A DNA stretch of 64,000 bases from Luteipulveratus halotolerans (GCF_001247745.1 NZ_LAIR01000002.1:3968001-4032000); one strand, 5' to 3'. Positions 26,027-34,799 are shown, counted from the first letter of the stretch. Program-made: numbers and translations. Notes: generated by a model not told the origin, from the sequence alone.

Positions 26027-26578
26027 ATGGCTCAACGGATGTTCGTCGCGCTCGTACCCCCGGCCCCGGTCCGGGACGATCTCGCGACGTTCCTCGAACC
26101 CCGGTCCGAGCATCCCTGGATCGATCCCGAGCAGTGGCACATCACGCTCGCGTTCATGCCTGCCGTCCCGGACTTCGCCCTCGACGGCCTGGTCGAGGGG
26201 CTCGAGTCGGTGACCGGACGGCGTACGCCGATGCGGCTGCAGCTGCGTGGCGGCGGCGCCTTCCCCGAGGCCTGGGCGGCGAAGGTGCTGTGGATGGGCC
26301 TCGCCGGTGACGTCGCCGGGCTGGGCCGCCTCGCCACCAACGTCCGCAACGGCGCTCAGCACGCCGGGGCCCCACCCGAGGGCCGGGCGTTCCGGCCGCA
26401 CCTGACGGTCAGCCGGTTGAGGCGCGTCCAGGAGCAGTCGCGCTGGGTGCAGGTGCTCGACACCTACGAGGGCCCGCAGTGGGTCGCCGACGAGGTCACG
26501 CTGTTCGCGTCGCATCTCGGGGAAGGCCCGCACGGACGCCCACGACATGAGACGGTGGCGACCGTTTCGTTGACCTGA
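26027..26578 (+). CDS. thpR: RNA 2',3'-cyclic phosphodiesterase
   Basis: 183 aa 2H phosphoesterase. Both catalytic His motifs are present: HITL at residues 38-41 and HLTV at 125-128. N-terminal 'MFVALVPPAPVRDDL' and 'AKVLWMGL' fit ThpR. It opens 2',3'-cyclic phosphate RNA ends. GGGGGGAG before ATG 26027. It follows murQ by 14 bp and may be carried on the same transcript, but there is no obvious link in function. Confidence 0.9.
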   Translation: MAQRMFVALVPPAPVRDDLATFLEPRSEHPWIDPEQWHITLAFMPAVPDFALDGLVEGLESVTGRRTPMRLQLRGGGAFPEAWAAKVLWMGLAGDVAGLGRLATNVRNGAQHAGAPPEGRAFRPHLTVSRLRRVQEQSRWVQVLDTYEGPQWVADEVTLFASHLGEGPHGRPRHETVATVSLT

Positions 26579-26590
26579 GAGGGATCGTCC

Positions 26591-26944
26591 ATGTCCACCC
26601 GTGCCGGCACGTCGCGAGTCAGGCTCGCCGACGTGGCGTTGTTCGTGCTCGAGCTCGCTGTCTACGTCGCGGTCGCCTGGTGGGCGTACAGGCTGGTCGA
26701 CAACGTCGTGCTCAAGGCCGCTCTCGCACTGGCCGCGATCGCGGTGATGGGTCTCATCTGGGCTCGTTACGGCAGCCCGCACGCACGTCGTCCGGTCTAC
26801 GGCGTCGCGCGAATGGCGTTGTGGCTGCTGTGGTTCGGCGCCGGCGTGGCCGCGCTGTGGTTCGCCGAGCTGCCCGTCCTCGCGGTCGTGCTGGCCGTCG
26901 CGTTCCTGTGGATCTTCTGGCTCCAGCTGCGCCCTCGGCGCTGA
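26591..26944 (+). CDS. DUF2568/YrdB-like small membrane protein
   Basis: 117 aa with four predicted helices ('DVALFVLELAVYVAVAWWAY', 'VVLKAALALAAIAVMGLIWARYG', 'VYGVARMALWLLWFGAGVAALWF', 'LPVLAVVLAVAFLWIFWL'). The pattern of Glu in helix 1, 'WARYGSPHA' after helix 2, and helices 3-4 matches YrdB/DUF2568 proteins of unknown function. It starts 12 bp after thpR. Confidence 0.75.
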   Translation: MSTRAGTSRVRLADVALFVLELAVYVAVAWWAYRLVDNVVLKAALALAAIAVMGLIWARYGSPHARRPVYGVARMALWLLWFGAGVAALWFAELPVLAVVLAVAFLWIFWLQLRPRR

Positions 26945-27119
26945 GTGATCGCGCCGGTGTGCGGTTCGGTCGCCTCCGGCTCCGGCCAGGGGGCCGCCTG
27001 CGTCGCAAACCATCCGGCCTCGCAAGCTCGGCCTCCCGCCAGACCCGCCATGCTCCTCCGGCTGCCCCCTGCCCTCCGCCTCCGTAGGCATCTCGCCGTC
27101 TGGTGATTACTCTCACGCC

Positions 27120-28607
27120 ATGACCAACCTCGCGACCAACCTGGCCCGGACCGTCGAGCGTCATCCCGACCGTGTCGCGCTCCGGCTCGATGACACGACC
27201 CTGACCTATGCCGAGCTCGACGACGCCTCGGCACGGGTCGCCGCGTACCTGTCGGCCCAGGGCGTCGAGGCCGGCGGCCGTGTCGCGATCTCGCTGCCCA
27301 ACGTGCCGGCGTTCGCGGTCGTCTACTACGGCATCCTCCGGCTCGGTGCGGTGGCGCTACCGATGAACCCGTTGTTCAAGCCGCGCGAGGTCGAGTACTA
27401 CCTGCAGGACGCCGAGGCGTCGGTGATGTTCGGCCTGCCCGGTGACGCGCAGACAGGTGCGGCGACGGTCGGTACGCCGTTCGTCACCGCTGACGAGCTG
27501 CCCGGCCTCCTCGCGCAGCAGCAGCCGTTGGCCGGGATCGCCGAGCGTGCCGACGACGACACCGCCGTCATCCTCTACACCTCGGGCACGACCGGGCGGC
27601 CCAAGGGTGCCGAGCTCACGCACGGCTCGCTCAACACCAACCAGGACGTCACGGCGCGCACGCTGATCAAGCTCACGGCGGACGACGTGCTGATGGGGTG
27701 CCTGCCGCTGTTCCACGTATTCGGGATGACGTGCAGCCTCAACACGGCCGTCGCGCACGGCGCGACGCTGACGCTCATCGCGCGGTTCGAGCCGGCCAAG
27801 GTCCTGCAGATCATGGAGCGCGACCGGGTGACGATCTTCCTCGGCGTGCCGACGATGTTCGGCGCGATGCTGGCTGCGGGGGCCGACGTCGAGGTCGACC
27901 TGTCCTCCCTGCGTACGGCCATCTCGGGCGGGTCCTCGATGCCGGTCGAGCTGATGCGCAAGTTCGAGGAACGGTTCGACTGCACGATCCTGGAGGGCTA
28001 CGGCCTGTCCGAGACGTCGCCGGTCGCGTCGTTCAACCACCCCGACACGGTGCGCAAGCCCGGGTCGATCGGTACGCCGGTCGAGGGTGTCGAGATGCGC
28101 CTGGTCGGTGAGGACGGCAGCGAGGTCGCGCCGGGCGAGATCGGTGAGGTCGCGATTCGCGGGCACCTGCTGATGAAGGGCTACTGGAAGCGCCCCGATG
28201 CGACCGCCGAGGCGATCAAGGACGGCTGGTTCCACTCCGGCGACCTGGCGCGCCGCGACGAGGACGGCTACTACTTCATCGTCGACCGGTCCAAGGACAT
28301 GATCATCCGCGGTGGCTACAACGTCTATCCGCGTGAGGTCGAGGAGGTGCTGTACGAGCACCCTGACGTCGTCGAGGCGGCGGTCGTCGGCGTACCTCAC
28401 GAGCACTACGGCGAGGAGGTCAAGGCGTTCGTCGTCCTGGCACCTGAGACGTCGGCAACTCCTGACGAGCTTCGCGCGTTCACCCAGGAGCGTGTGGCGG
28501 CGTACAAGTACCCGCGCACCGTCGAGGTCATCGACGCGCTCCCCAAGGGGGCTTCGGGCAAGATCCTCAAGCGCGAGCTGCGGGAGCGGCCGGCGAACCC
28601 GGCTTGA
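27120..28607 (+). CDS. fadD: Long-chain-fatty-acid-CoA ligase-like enzyme
   Basis: 495 aa ANL-superfamily adenylating enzyme. The AMP-binding motif is 'VILYTSGTTGRPKGAELTH'; also 'FLGVPTMFGAML', 'LEGYGLSETSP', 'GWFHSGDLARRDEDGYYFIVDRSKDMIIRGGYNVYPREVEEVL' and the C-terminal catalytic Lys in 'LPKGASGKILKREL'. It activates a carboxylic acid to acyl-CoA; chain length cannot be read from the sequence. The following MarR gene may regulate lipid or aromatic acid use together with it. A separate 175-bp spacer stands upstream. Confidence 0.88.
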   Translation: MTNLATNLARTVERHPDRVALRLDDTTLTYAELDDASARVAAYLSAQGVEAGGRVAISLPNVPAFAVVYYGILRLGAVALPMNPLFKPREVEYYLQDAEASVMFGLPGDAQTGAATVGTPFVTADELPGLLAQQQPLAGIAERADDDTAVILYTSGTTGRPKGAELTHGSLNTNQDVTARTLIKLTADDVLMGCLPLFHVFGMTCSLNTAVAHGATLTLIARFEPAKVLQIMERDRVTIFLGVPTMFGAMLAAGADVEVDLSSLRTAISGGSSMPVELMRKFEERFDCTILEGYGLSETSPVASFNHPDTVRKPGSIGTPVEGVEMRLVGEDGSEVAPGEIGEVAIRGHLLMKGYWKRPDATAEAIKDGWFHSGDLARRDEDGYYFIVDRSKDMIIRGGYNVYPREVEEVLYEHPDVVEAAVVGVPHEHYGEEVKAFVVLAPETSATPDELRAFTQERVAAYKYPRTVEVIDALPKGASGKILKRELRERPANPA

Positions 28608-28626
28608 ACTGCTTAGTAAACCTATG

Positions 28627-28632
28627 TAATAT
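28627..28632 (+). promoter_or_regulatory. -10 box of a likely leaderless marR transcript
   Basis: TAATAT ends 8 bases before the marR ATG (28641), so transcription would begin at or next to the start codon. It lies in an AT-rich patch (28612-28634) that stands out in the GC-rich surroundings. A similar patch, also beginning CTTAGT, lies before the MFS gene at 29119-29138; both may be MarR sites. Confidence 0.5.
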
Positions 28633-28640
28633 GCGGAAGC

Positions 28641-29069
28641 ATGACTTCCAGCACCCGACGCGGCGACGAGCTGCTCTCCGCAGTGGCGCGCGTGCACCGT
28701 TGGGCCACTCGCCACGCCGACCTCGACCTGCCGTCCGCACAGGGGCGGCTGCTCGCCCTGGTCGCTGAGCTCGGGCCGTCGCGCATCGGCGACCTCGCCG
28801 CGGCCGACCACTGCAGCCAGCCGACCATGACCACGCAGGTGCAGCGGGTCGAGGCCAACGGCTGGGTGACGCGTGAGGCCGACCCGGCCGACGCGCGCGC
28901 CTGGCTGGTGCAGATCACGCCTGAGGGCCGCGCGATCCTGCGCGCTGCGCGAGCAGAGCGCGGCAAGGCGATCCAGCCGCTGCTCGACGCCCTCAGCGAC
29001 GAGGACAAGGCCACTCTCGAGCGCGCCGCGCAGATCATGCACCAGATGGTCGCGACCTCGCGCGACTGA
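28641..29069 (+). CDS. MarR-family transcriptional regulator
   Basis: 142 aa winged-HTH protein. Seen: 'AQGRLLALVAELGPSRIGDLAAADHCSQPTMTTQVQRVEANGWVTREADPADARAWLVQITPEG' (helix-turn-helix and wing with the usual D-x-R), then a helical dimerisation end. It stands directly before an MFS drug-pump gene, the classic marR-pump arrangement, so it probably represses the pump and itself. No Cys is present that would suggest redox sensing. Confidence 0.9.
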   Translation: MTSSTRRGDELLSAVARVHRWATRHADLDLPSAQGRLLALVAELGPSRIGDLAAADHCSQPTMTTQVQRVEANGWVTREADPADARAWLVQITPEGRAILRAARAERGKAIQPLLDALSDEDKATLERAAQIMHQMVATSRD

Positions 29070-29157
29070 CCGGACCACCGTCTCCGCGCCCCGTGCGCGG
29101 CTGCGGCCGGTCTCATACTTAGTTTTTCAATATAGAGAGAGGATGTGAGCACACCCC

Positions 29158-30366
29158 ATGTGGCGTCAGCCCAAACCGGTGTGGGCCGTGGCGTTCGCCT
29201 CGGTCATCGCTTTCATGGGGATCGGTCTCGTCGACCCGATCCTGAAGCCCATCGCCGACGACCTCGGCGCGAGCCCGTCGCAGGTCTCGCTGCTGTTCAC
29301 GAGCTACATGGCGGTGATGGGCGTCGCGATGATCGTGACGGGTGCCGTCTCCAGCCGGATCGGTGCCAAGCGCACGCTGCTCGCGGGCCTGGCGATCATC
29401 GTCGTCGGCTCCGCGCTCGCCGGTCTGCAGGACTCCGTCAACGGCATCGTGATGTTCCGCGCCGTCTGGGGTCTCGGCAACGCGCTGTTCGTCGCGACCG
29501 CGCTGGCCACGATCGTGCGCTCGGCCCGCGGCTCCACCGCGCAGGCGATCATCCTGTACGAGGCCGCCCTCGGTGTCGGCATCGCGACGGGCCCGTTGGT
29601 CGGCGGTGTGCTCGGCAACATCTCGTGGCGCGGGCCGTTCTTCGGCGTCGCGGTGCTGATGGTGCTGGCGTTCCTGCTGACGTCGTTCATGCTGCCGGAG
29701 ACGCCCACGACCGGTCGGCCGACGTCGCTCACCGAGCCCTTCCGTGCCCTGCGCCACCGCAGCCTGCTGACCGTCGCGATCACCGCGCTGCTCTACAACT
29801 TCGGGTTCTTCACGCTGCTCGCGTTCACGCCGTTCCCGCTCGGCCTCGGCGCGATCCCGGTCGGGTTCATCTTCTTCGGCTGGGGTCTGCTGCTCGCGAT
29901 CAGCTCGGTCGTCGTGGCACCCCGGCTCCAGGCCCGCTTCGGGACCCTGCCGTCGATTCTCGGTGCACTCGCCGGGTTCGCCGTGCTGCTCGCGATCATG
30001 GCGCTGTTCACCGACAGCAAGCCGGTGCTGATCGTCTGCGTGATCCTGGCCGGCTTCTTCCTCGGCATCAACAACACGCTCGTCACCGAGTCGGTCATGA
30101 AGGCCGCGCCGATCGAGCGCGGCGTCGCGTCGGCGGCGTACAGCTTCGTGCGGTTCCTCGGCGGCGCGGTCGCGCCGTACCTCGCCGGCAAGCTCGGCGA
30201 GGAGGTCAGCCCGCACCTGCCGTTCTGGGTGGGCGCCGGAGCCGTGGTGCTCGCGATGGTCGTCCTGTACGCCGGCCGCGGTCACCTCTCCCACCTCGAC
30301 GACGAAGAGCCGGCCGAGGAGGAGCTGCTCGAGGAGGCCGAGGCCGTCTCGCTGTCGGAGGCCTGA
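29158..30366 (+). CDS. MFS drug-efflux transporter
   Basis: 402 aa, 12 helices. Motif A-like 'TGAVSSRIGAKRTLL' and 'RAVWGLGNALFVATALATIV', then motif C-like 'EAALGVGIATGPLVGGVLG' of DHA1 antiporters (Blt/Bmr type). The C-terminal tail is very acidic ('DDEEPAEEELLEEAEAV'). The only ribosome-site-like run (GAGAGAGGA, 29135-29143) is 14 bases from the ATG, rather far. Probably controlled by the MarR protein encoded upstream. Confidence 0.88.
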   Translation: MWRQPKPVWAVAFASVIAFMGIGLVDPILKPIADDLGASPSQVSLLFTSYMAVMGVAMIVTGAVSSRIGAKRTLLAGLAIIVVGSALAGLQDSVNGIVMFRAVWGLGNALFVATALATIVRSARGSTAQAIILYEAALGVGIATGPLVGGVLGNISWRGPFFGVAVLMVLAFLLTSFMLPETPTTGRPTSLTEPFRALRHRSLLTVAITALLYNFGFFTLLAFTPFPLGLGAIPVGFIFFGWGLLLAISSVVVAPRLQARFGTLPSILGALAGFAVLLAIMALFTDSKPVLIVCVILAGFFLGINNTLVTESVMKAAPIERGVASAAYSFVRFLGGAVAPYLAGKLGEEVSPHLPFWVGAGAVVLAMVVLYAGRGHLSHLDDEEPAEEELLEEAEAVSLSEA

Positions 30367-30403
30367 CGCCTGCGGCCAGGCCCGGCACCCCTCGCCCCGC
30401 GGC

Positions 30404-30471
30404 GTCAGAACTGAGTCCTGGCGGTCTGACCGAGTTCGAACTGCGTCAGACCACCGGAACTCAGTTCTGAC
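30404..30471. repeat. Family D palindrome (copy 1)
   Basis: 68 bp, nearly perfect palindrome: outer arms GTCAGAACTGAGT and ACTCAGTTCTGAC, inner TCTGAC/GTCAGA, and the centre TTCGAA. It fills the spacer of the convergent MFS and HTH genes. A second copy of exactly the same length lies at 41721-41788. Confidence 0.88.
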
Positions 30472-30513
30472 CGGGGTGCGGCGTCCGCATGATCCTGAGG
30501 CGGCGTCGTCTCC

Positions 30514-30987
30514 TCATGGGCCGTACCCGCGGCGGTTGAGGATCTCGTCGTAGTCTGCGTCCGTGATGAGCCGACGCTCGCGGGCGGTGCTCACGTCGTC
30601 CCACTGGTCCGGGTCGGCGATGTAGTTCCACTCCACGAGCGCGCGCGACCGATCGACTGGCGGGTAGTCCCAGTCGGCGAGCTGCTGGATCATCATCGGC
30701 CGGTCGATCAGTCGGAGCGCGTAGCGCTGGGCGATCTCCAGGGGCGTCGCGCCCACGAACCCGTCCGGCGGCGGTGTCGCCTCACGGGCGATCTTGAGGC
30801 GCTGGCTCACGGCGCCCTGCGAGACGCCGAGGGCGTCGGCGAGGGTCTGCTGGCGGATGCCGCCGGCGATCGCCGCGAGCATCGCCCGCTGGGTGTCGAT
30901 GCGCGCGATGTCCTCGCGGATGCGGTGGATCTGGGCCTGTGCGACGAGCTGCTTCTGGTCGGGCGTGAGTGCGGTCATGGTCGGCAT
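30514..30987 (-). CDS. HTH DNA-binding protein, family not recognised
   Basis: 157 aa. Helical N-terminus ('DQKQLVAQAQIHRIREDIARIDTQRAMLAAI'), then a clear HTH ('IRQQTLADALGVSQGAVSQRLKIARE'), then a C-terminal part ('LEIAQRYALRLIDRPMMIQQLADWDYPPVDR', 'DADYDEILNRRGYG') that I cannot place. GAGGA stands 9 bases before ATG 30987; an internal ATG at 30978 is possible. A 14-bp palindrome 23 bp upstream may be its own operator. It might be an antitoxin-like regulator, but no toxin partner is present. Confidence 0.65.
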   Translation of the reverse strand: MPTMTALTPDQKQLVAQAQIHRIREDIARIDTQRAMLAAIAGGIRQQTLADALGVSQGAVSQRLKIAREATPPPDGFVGATPLEIAQRYALRLIDRPMMIQQLADWDYPPVDRSRALVEWNYIADPDQWDDVSTARERRLITDADYDEILNRRGYGP

Positions 30988-31009
30988 CACCTGGTCCTCT
31001 CGCCACGAT

Positions 31010-31023
31010 ATTAGCCTCCTAAT
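31010..31023. promoter_or_regulatory. Palindromic operator candidate ATTAG-N4-CTAAT
   Basis: Perfect 5-bp arms around CCTC in an otherwise GC-rich spacer, between the HTH gene (start 30987) and the divergent hydrolase gene (start 31233). Position fits autoregulation by the HTH protein. Confidence 0.4.
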
Positions 31024-31232
31024 TCGTGGCCGCGCAATCAGACTCCCGCAGAGGCGCTTCCTCATCGCGACGGCATCGCCGGTCGAGTGCGGAACCGGGT
31101 CGTCCGCGCTCGCGTCACTACTCCCGAGACGCTGCAGCAGGCCCCCCGGCCGCTCGGACTCACCTCCCACCGACCCCCGGTGCGATGCGTGCTGCCCGAA
31201 AACACCTGCAGCACAACCGGATTGGGGCACTC

Positions 31233-32963
31233 GTGAGCAGCAGGTGGACGGGCAAGCAGCGGTACGCAGTGGGCGCGCTGGTCGCGACCGTGACCCTCTC
31301 CGGTGCCGCTGCGGGCGTCGGCCTCCTCAACCCCGGCCACGCCGATGCCTGCACGACCGGCACCGTGAAGGCCGACTGGCGCCCGCCGTTCCAGCAGTCC
31401 TACCGCGTGAGCAGCGGCTTCGGGCACCGCGTCCACCCGATCACCGGCAAGGACAAGCTGCACGCCGGTATCGACCTCGTCTCCCAGCCCGGCCCTGGCC
31501 CGGTCGTCGCGGCAGCAGCAGGCACCGTCACCCGCGCCGGTCGCTACGGCGGCCTCGGCAACACCGTCGAGGTCAAGCACGCCGACGGCATCTCGACGTT
31601 GTACGGGCACCTCGCCTCCATCGACGACGACATCCGCGTCGGTCGCACGGTCCCGGTCGGTGAGCGTCTGGGCCGCGAGGGCACCACGGGCGACTCGACC
31701 GGTGAGCACTTGCACTTCGAGGTGCACCGCAAGGGCGAGCCGATCAACCCCAAGCCGTTCATGGCGCAGCACCACGCGCCGCTCGACGGCAAGGCCGTCG
31801 CGCCCTCGCCCGTCACGGGCGGGTTCGCGCTCCCGGGGCCGGGCTCGCCGCGCAAGGCGTCGGCGTACAACAAGACCCTCCCCGTCCCTGCTGACATCAA
31901 GCGTCTGTACGAGCGTGCGGCCGACCGCTACCGCCTCCCGTGGACGCTGCTCGCCGGCATCGGCATGGAGGAGACTGCGCACGGCAAGCACAAGCGCACC
32001 TCGTCGGCAGGCGCCCAGGGCCTGATGCAGTTCATGCCGGCCACCTGGGACTGGGTGGGCGTCGACGGCGACGGCGACGGCAAGGCCGACATCAACAACG
32101 ACGCCGACAGCGTGATGTCGGCCGCCAACTACCTCGTCCGCTCGGGCGCCCGCGAGGACGCGCAGGGCGTGCGCGACGCGATCTTCGCGTACAACCACGC
32201 CGACTGGTACGTCAACGACGTGCTGTTCTACGCCGACGAGTACGGCGGCGGCACCGTCGGCGTCCGCTCGACACCCTGCAAGGCGGCGCCGAAGCCGGTC
32301 CGCGCGCCCGACCAGCACGCGATCTCCGGCCAGAAGGTCGGCACGGTGCTGCGCTGGGCCGAGGACCACGTCGGCGACGGCCATCGCCTCGGGGCCAACG
32401 GCCCGCACGAGTGGGACGCGTCGTCGTACACCCAGCACGCGTACGCCCAGGCCGGGGTGACGCTGCCGCGCACGGCCGCCGAGCAGCGTGACTGGCTGGC
32501 CACGGGCGGCCACGGCATGCGGGTGCAGCCCGGTGAGGAGCGTCCCGGCGACCTGCTCTTCTTCAACAGCTACCTCGGACCGAACGTCATCGGGCACGTC
32601 GCGCTCGTCGCCAACCCCGAGCAGAAGACGACGTTCGAGGCCAAGAACCCGCAGACCGGTGTCATCCGCGGCTCGTACGCCGGTGCGCAGAGTCAGCAGC
32701 GGATCTTCGAGATCTGGCGGGTGGCCGAGCCCGCACCGGTCGCGGCCCCGAAGCCCGCGCCCAAGCCGACGCAGCCCACGCCCCAGCCGACGCAGCCCGC
32801 GCCCAAGCCGACGCAGCCTGCGCCGAAGCCCGCCCCGAAGCCCGCGCCGAAGCCGGCGCCCAAGCCGGCCCCTGAGCCCAGGCGCGGACCGGGCGTCCCG
32901 GACATCCCGGGCGACTGGAAGGGCCTGCCGATCCCGACGCTTGCTGCTCCTGGAGGGAACTGA
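31233..32963 (+). CDS. Three-domain wall hydrolase: M23 peptidase, SLT transglycosylase, NlpC-like domain (paralog 1)
   Basis: About 576 aa from GTG 31233, which gives a signal peptide ending near 'GHADA'; ATG 31185 is an alternative start. M23/LytM domain: 'FGHRVHPITGKDKLHAGIDL' and 'HLHFEV' carry the zinc ligands. Lytic transglycosylase domain: catalytic Glu in 'GIGMEETAHG', 'SAGAQGLMQFMPATW', 'NDADSVMSAANYLVRSG', 'AIFAYNHADWYVNDVL'. Third, an NlpC/P60-like domain in which the usual Asp-Cys-Ser is Asp-Ala-Ser (Ala396, in 'WDASSYTQHAYAQAGV'); the His region 'IGHVALVANP' remains. The tail is rich in Pro-Lys-Pro-Ala. Predicted to cut peptide cross-links and glycan strands; the third domain is probably only a binding module. 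Confidence 0.88.
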   Translation: MSSRWTGKQRYAVGALVATVTLSGAAAGVGLLNPGHADACTTGTVKADWRPPFQQSYRVSSGFGHRVHPITGKDKLHAGIDLVSQPGPGPVVAAAAGTVTRAGRYGGLGNTVEVKHADGISTLYGHLASIDDDIRVGRTVPVGERLGREGTTGDSTGEHLHFEVHRKGEPINPKPFMAQHHAPLDGKAVAPSPVTGGFALPGPGSPRKASAYNKTLPVPADIKRLYERAADRYRLPWTLLAGIGMEETAHGKHKRTSSAGAQGLMQFMPATWDWVGVDGDGDGKADINNDADSVMSAANYLVRSGAREDAQGVRDAIFAYNHADWYVNDVLFYADEYGGGTVGVRSTPCKAAPKPVRAPDQHAISGQKVGTVLRWAEDHVGDGHRLGANGPHEWDASSYTQHAYAQAGVTLPRTAAEQRDWLATGGHGMRVQPGEERPGDLLFFNSYLGPNVIGHVALVANPEQKTTFEAKNPQTGVIRGSYAGAQSQQRIFEIWRVAEPAPVAAPKPAPKPTQPTPQPTQPAPKPTQPAPKPAPKPAPKPAPKPAPEPRRGPGVPDIPGDWKGLPIPTLAAPGGN

Positions 32964-32976
32964 TCGAACAACCCTG

Positions 32977-33003
32977 TTGCCGGTCGCGTTCATTAGGCAT
33001 ACT
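32977..33003 (+). promoter_or_regulatory. Possible promoter of paralog 2
   Basis: TTGCCG (32977-32982) and CATACT (32998-33003) are separated by 15 bp, slightly short for a standard promoter. The segment is locally AT-rich and lies 14 bp after the paralog 1 stop. Confidence 0.3.
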
Positions 33004-33024
33004 CGCCAGCAGAGATCCCCCGGG

Positions 33025-33044
33025 AGCGCTCACGGACGAGCGCT
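33025..33044 (+). other. Small hairpin in the leader of paralog 2
   Basis: AGCGCTC (33025-33031) pairs with GAGCGCT (33038-33044) around a 6-base loop, between the candidate promoter and the ribosome site. It may be a leader structure or a weak terminator of the upstream gene. It does not match a c-di-AMP riboswitch that I can recognise. Confidence 0.35.
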
Positions 33045-33071
33045 GCCCGGCGACCGGGAGGGGCCAGCAGG

Positions 33072-34799
33072 GTGGGACGGCACAGCTGTCAGCACGAGCT
33101 GAGCGAGCGGCGTGCTCACACCCGCAGGGGGTTGGTCGCGTTCGTGGCAACTCCGGCACTGCTGGCATCGGTCGGTTCGGCGGTGGTCATCCCTCGCGCG
33201 CTGGCCGACAAGAAGGACTCGGCCCCCGACACGACCTGCCAGGTGATCAGCGCCGACGGCACCTGGCGCTCGCCGCTCACGCAGACCTACGCGATCTCGA
33301 GCCGGTTCGGTGAGCGGTTCCATCCGATCGACAAGGTCAACCGGTTGCACGCGGGTGTCGACCTGGTCTCGGCGCCGCAGCAGAAGCAGGTCGTGGCTGC
33401 GTCCAACGGTGTGGTGGTGCGGGTCGGCGCGTATGGCGGTCTCGGCACCGCGGTCACGATCCGGCACAAGGGCGGCATCACCACGACGTACGGGCACCTC
33501 GCCTCGATCGCCGACGGTCTGCGCCGGGGTGACAAGGTCTCCGGGGGGCAGGTGCTGGGCCTGGAGGGCTCCAGCGGTAAGGCCACCGGTGATCACCTGC
33601 ACTTCGAAGTGCGCGTCAACGGTGTCGCGACCGACCCGATCCCGTTCATGCGGCAGCACGGCGCACCGCTCAACGGCGACGTGACCGGGCCGGGCGCCGG
33701 CGGCAAGGACGGCAAGGGTGGCGTGGTCACCGGCACGCCGCTGCCCAAGCCGGGCCTGCCCCGCAAGCACACGCTGAAGACTCAGGCGATGGCGATCCCG
33801 CAGGACGTTAAGCGGTTGTACGTCGCCGCGGGCCAGGCCTACGACATCCCGTGGACGCTGCTGGCCGGCATCGGCATGGAGGAGACGCTGCACGGGCGGG
33901 TCGATGCGACCTCCTACGCCGGCGCCAAGGGGCTGATGCAGTTCATGCCCTCCACCTGGGCGCTGATGGGTGTCGACGGTGACGGCGACGGGCGGGCCGA
34001 CATCAGCAACGACGCCGACAGTGCGATGTCGGCGGCCAACTACCTGACCCGCTCGGGTGTCCGCAAGGGCGCCGAGGGCGTACGCCGGGCGCTGTTCGCG
34101 TACAACCACGCCGACTGGTACGTCAACGACGTGCTGGCCTACGCCGACCAGTACGCCGGGGGTGCGGGTGCGTGCGTGCCCGGCGGTGCCGACGGGCTGT
34201 CCTCGATGGTCGACCCGGCCGTGGAGCCGGTGTTGACCTGGGCGCAGGAGCACGTGGGTGATGCTCACCAGCTGGGCGCGGTCGGGCCGCGCACCTGGGA
34301 CGCGTCGTCGTACACCCAGCACGCCTACCACCAGATCGACGTGCAGATGCCCCGCACCGCAGCCCAGCAGCGTGACTGGCTCGCCCAGGGTCACGGGTCG
34401 CGGGTCATCCCGGGCCGGGAGCAGCCCGGTGACCTGATCTTCACCGACAGCTACCGCGGCCCGAACGCCGTCGGTGACGTCGCGATCGTGCTCAACCCGG
34501 TCGAGAAGTCCACGCTCGAGGCCAAGGACCCCGCCTCCGGTGTCATCACCGGCTCCTACGCCACCACCGAGGCCCAGTCACACATCTTCGAGATCTGGCG
34601 ACCCAACCGCCCCGCCACCCAGGCCGAGCCCAAGACCGCCACGAAGACGTCGAAGCGCCACTCCTCGGAGCGTCACTCCTCGGAGCGCCGTGACCGTGGC
34701 TCGGACCGGTCGCGCGACCAGCGCGACGACAAGAAGTCCACCGAGCCGCGGACGCACTCCTCCAAGAAGTCGAGCGAGCACCGCGCCCGGCGCGACTGA
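33072..34799 (+). CDS. Three-domain wall hydrolase, paralog 2 with doubly inactive NlpC-like domain
   Basis: 575 aa, same domain order as its neighbour: signal peptide (to about 'ALA'), M23 ('FGERFHPIDKVNRLHAGVDL', 'HLHFEV'), transglycosylase (Glu in 'GIGMEETLHG', 'AKGLMQFMPSTW') and an NlpC/P60-like domain. Here both catalytic residues are changed: Cys to Ala411 ('WDASSYTQHAY') and His to Asp ('VGDVAIVLNP'). The tail differs: it is highly charged ('HSSERHSSERRDRGSDRSRDQ', 'SSKKSSEHRARRD') instead of Pro-rich, which suggests different wall targeting. GGAGGGG stands 8 bases before GTG 33072. A tandem gene duplication is the simplest origin. Confidence 0.88.
   Translation: MGRHSCQHELSERRAHTRRGLVAFVATPALLASVGSAVVIPRALADKKDSAPDTTCQVISADGTWRSPLTQTYAISSRFGERFHPIDKVNRLHAGVDLVSAPQQKQVVAASNGVVVRVGAYGGLGTAVTIRHKGGITTTYGHLASIADGLRRGDKVSGGQVLGLEGSSGKATGDHLHFEVRVNGVATDPIPFMRQHGAPLNGDVTGPGAGGKDGKGGVVTGTPLPKPGLPRKHTLKTQAMAIPQDVKRLYVAAGQAYDIPWTLLAGIGMEETLHGRVDATSYAGAKGLMQFMPSTWALMGVDGDGDGRADISNDADSAMSAANYLTRSGVRKGAEGVRRALFAYNHADWYVNDVLAYADQYAGGAGACVPGGADGLSSMVDPAVEPVLTWAQEHVGDAHQLGAVGPRTWDASSYTQHAYHQIDVQMPRTAAQQRDWLAQGHGSRVIPGREQPGDLIFTDSYRGPNAVGDVAIVLNPVEKSTLEAKDPASGVITGSYATTEAQSHIFEIWRPNRPATQAEPKTATKTSKRHSSERHSSERRDRGSDRSRDQRDDKKSTEPRTHSSKKSSEHRARRD

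Noticed and set aside
26945..27119. Odd Pro/Arg-rich open frames between the DUF2568 and acyl-CoA ligase genes
   Set aside because: They are short, lack ribosome sites, and change frame freely; I see only a 175-bp spacer.
31020..33071. A c-di-AMP (ydaO) riboswitch before the wall-hydrolase genes, as is common in actinobacteria
   Set aside because: I could not find its conserved blocks in either leader; only short hairpins are present.
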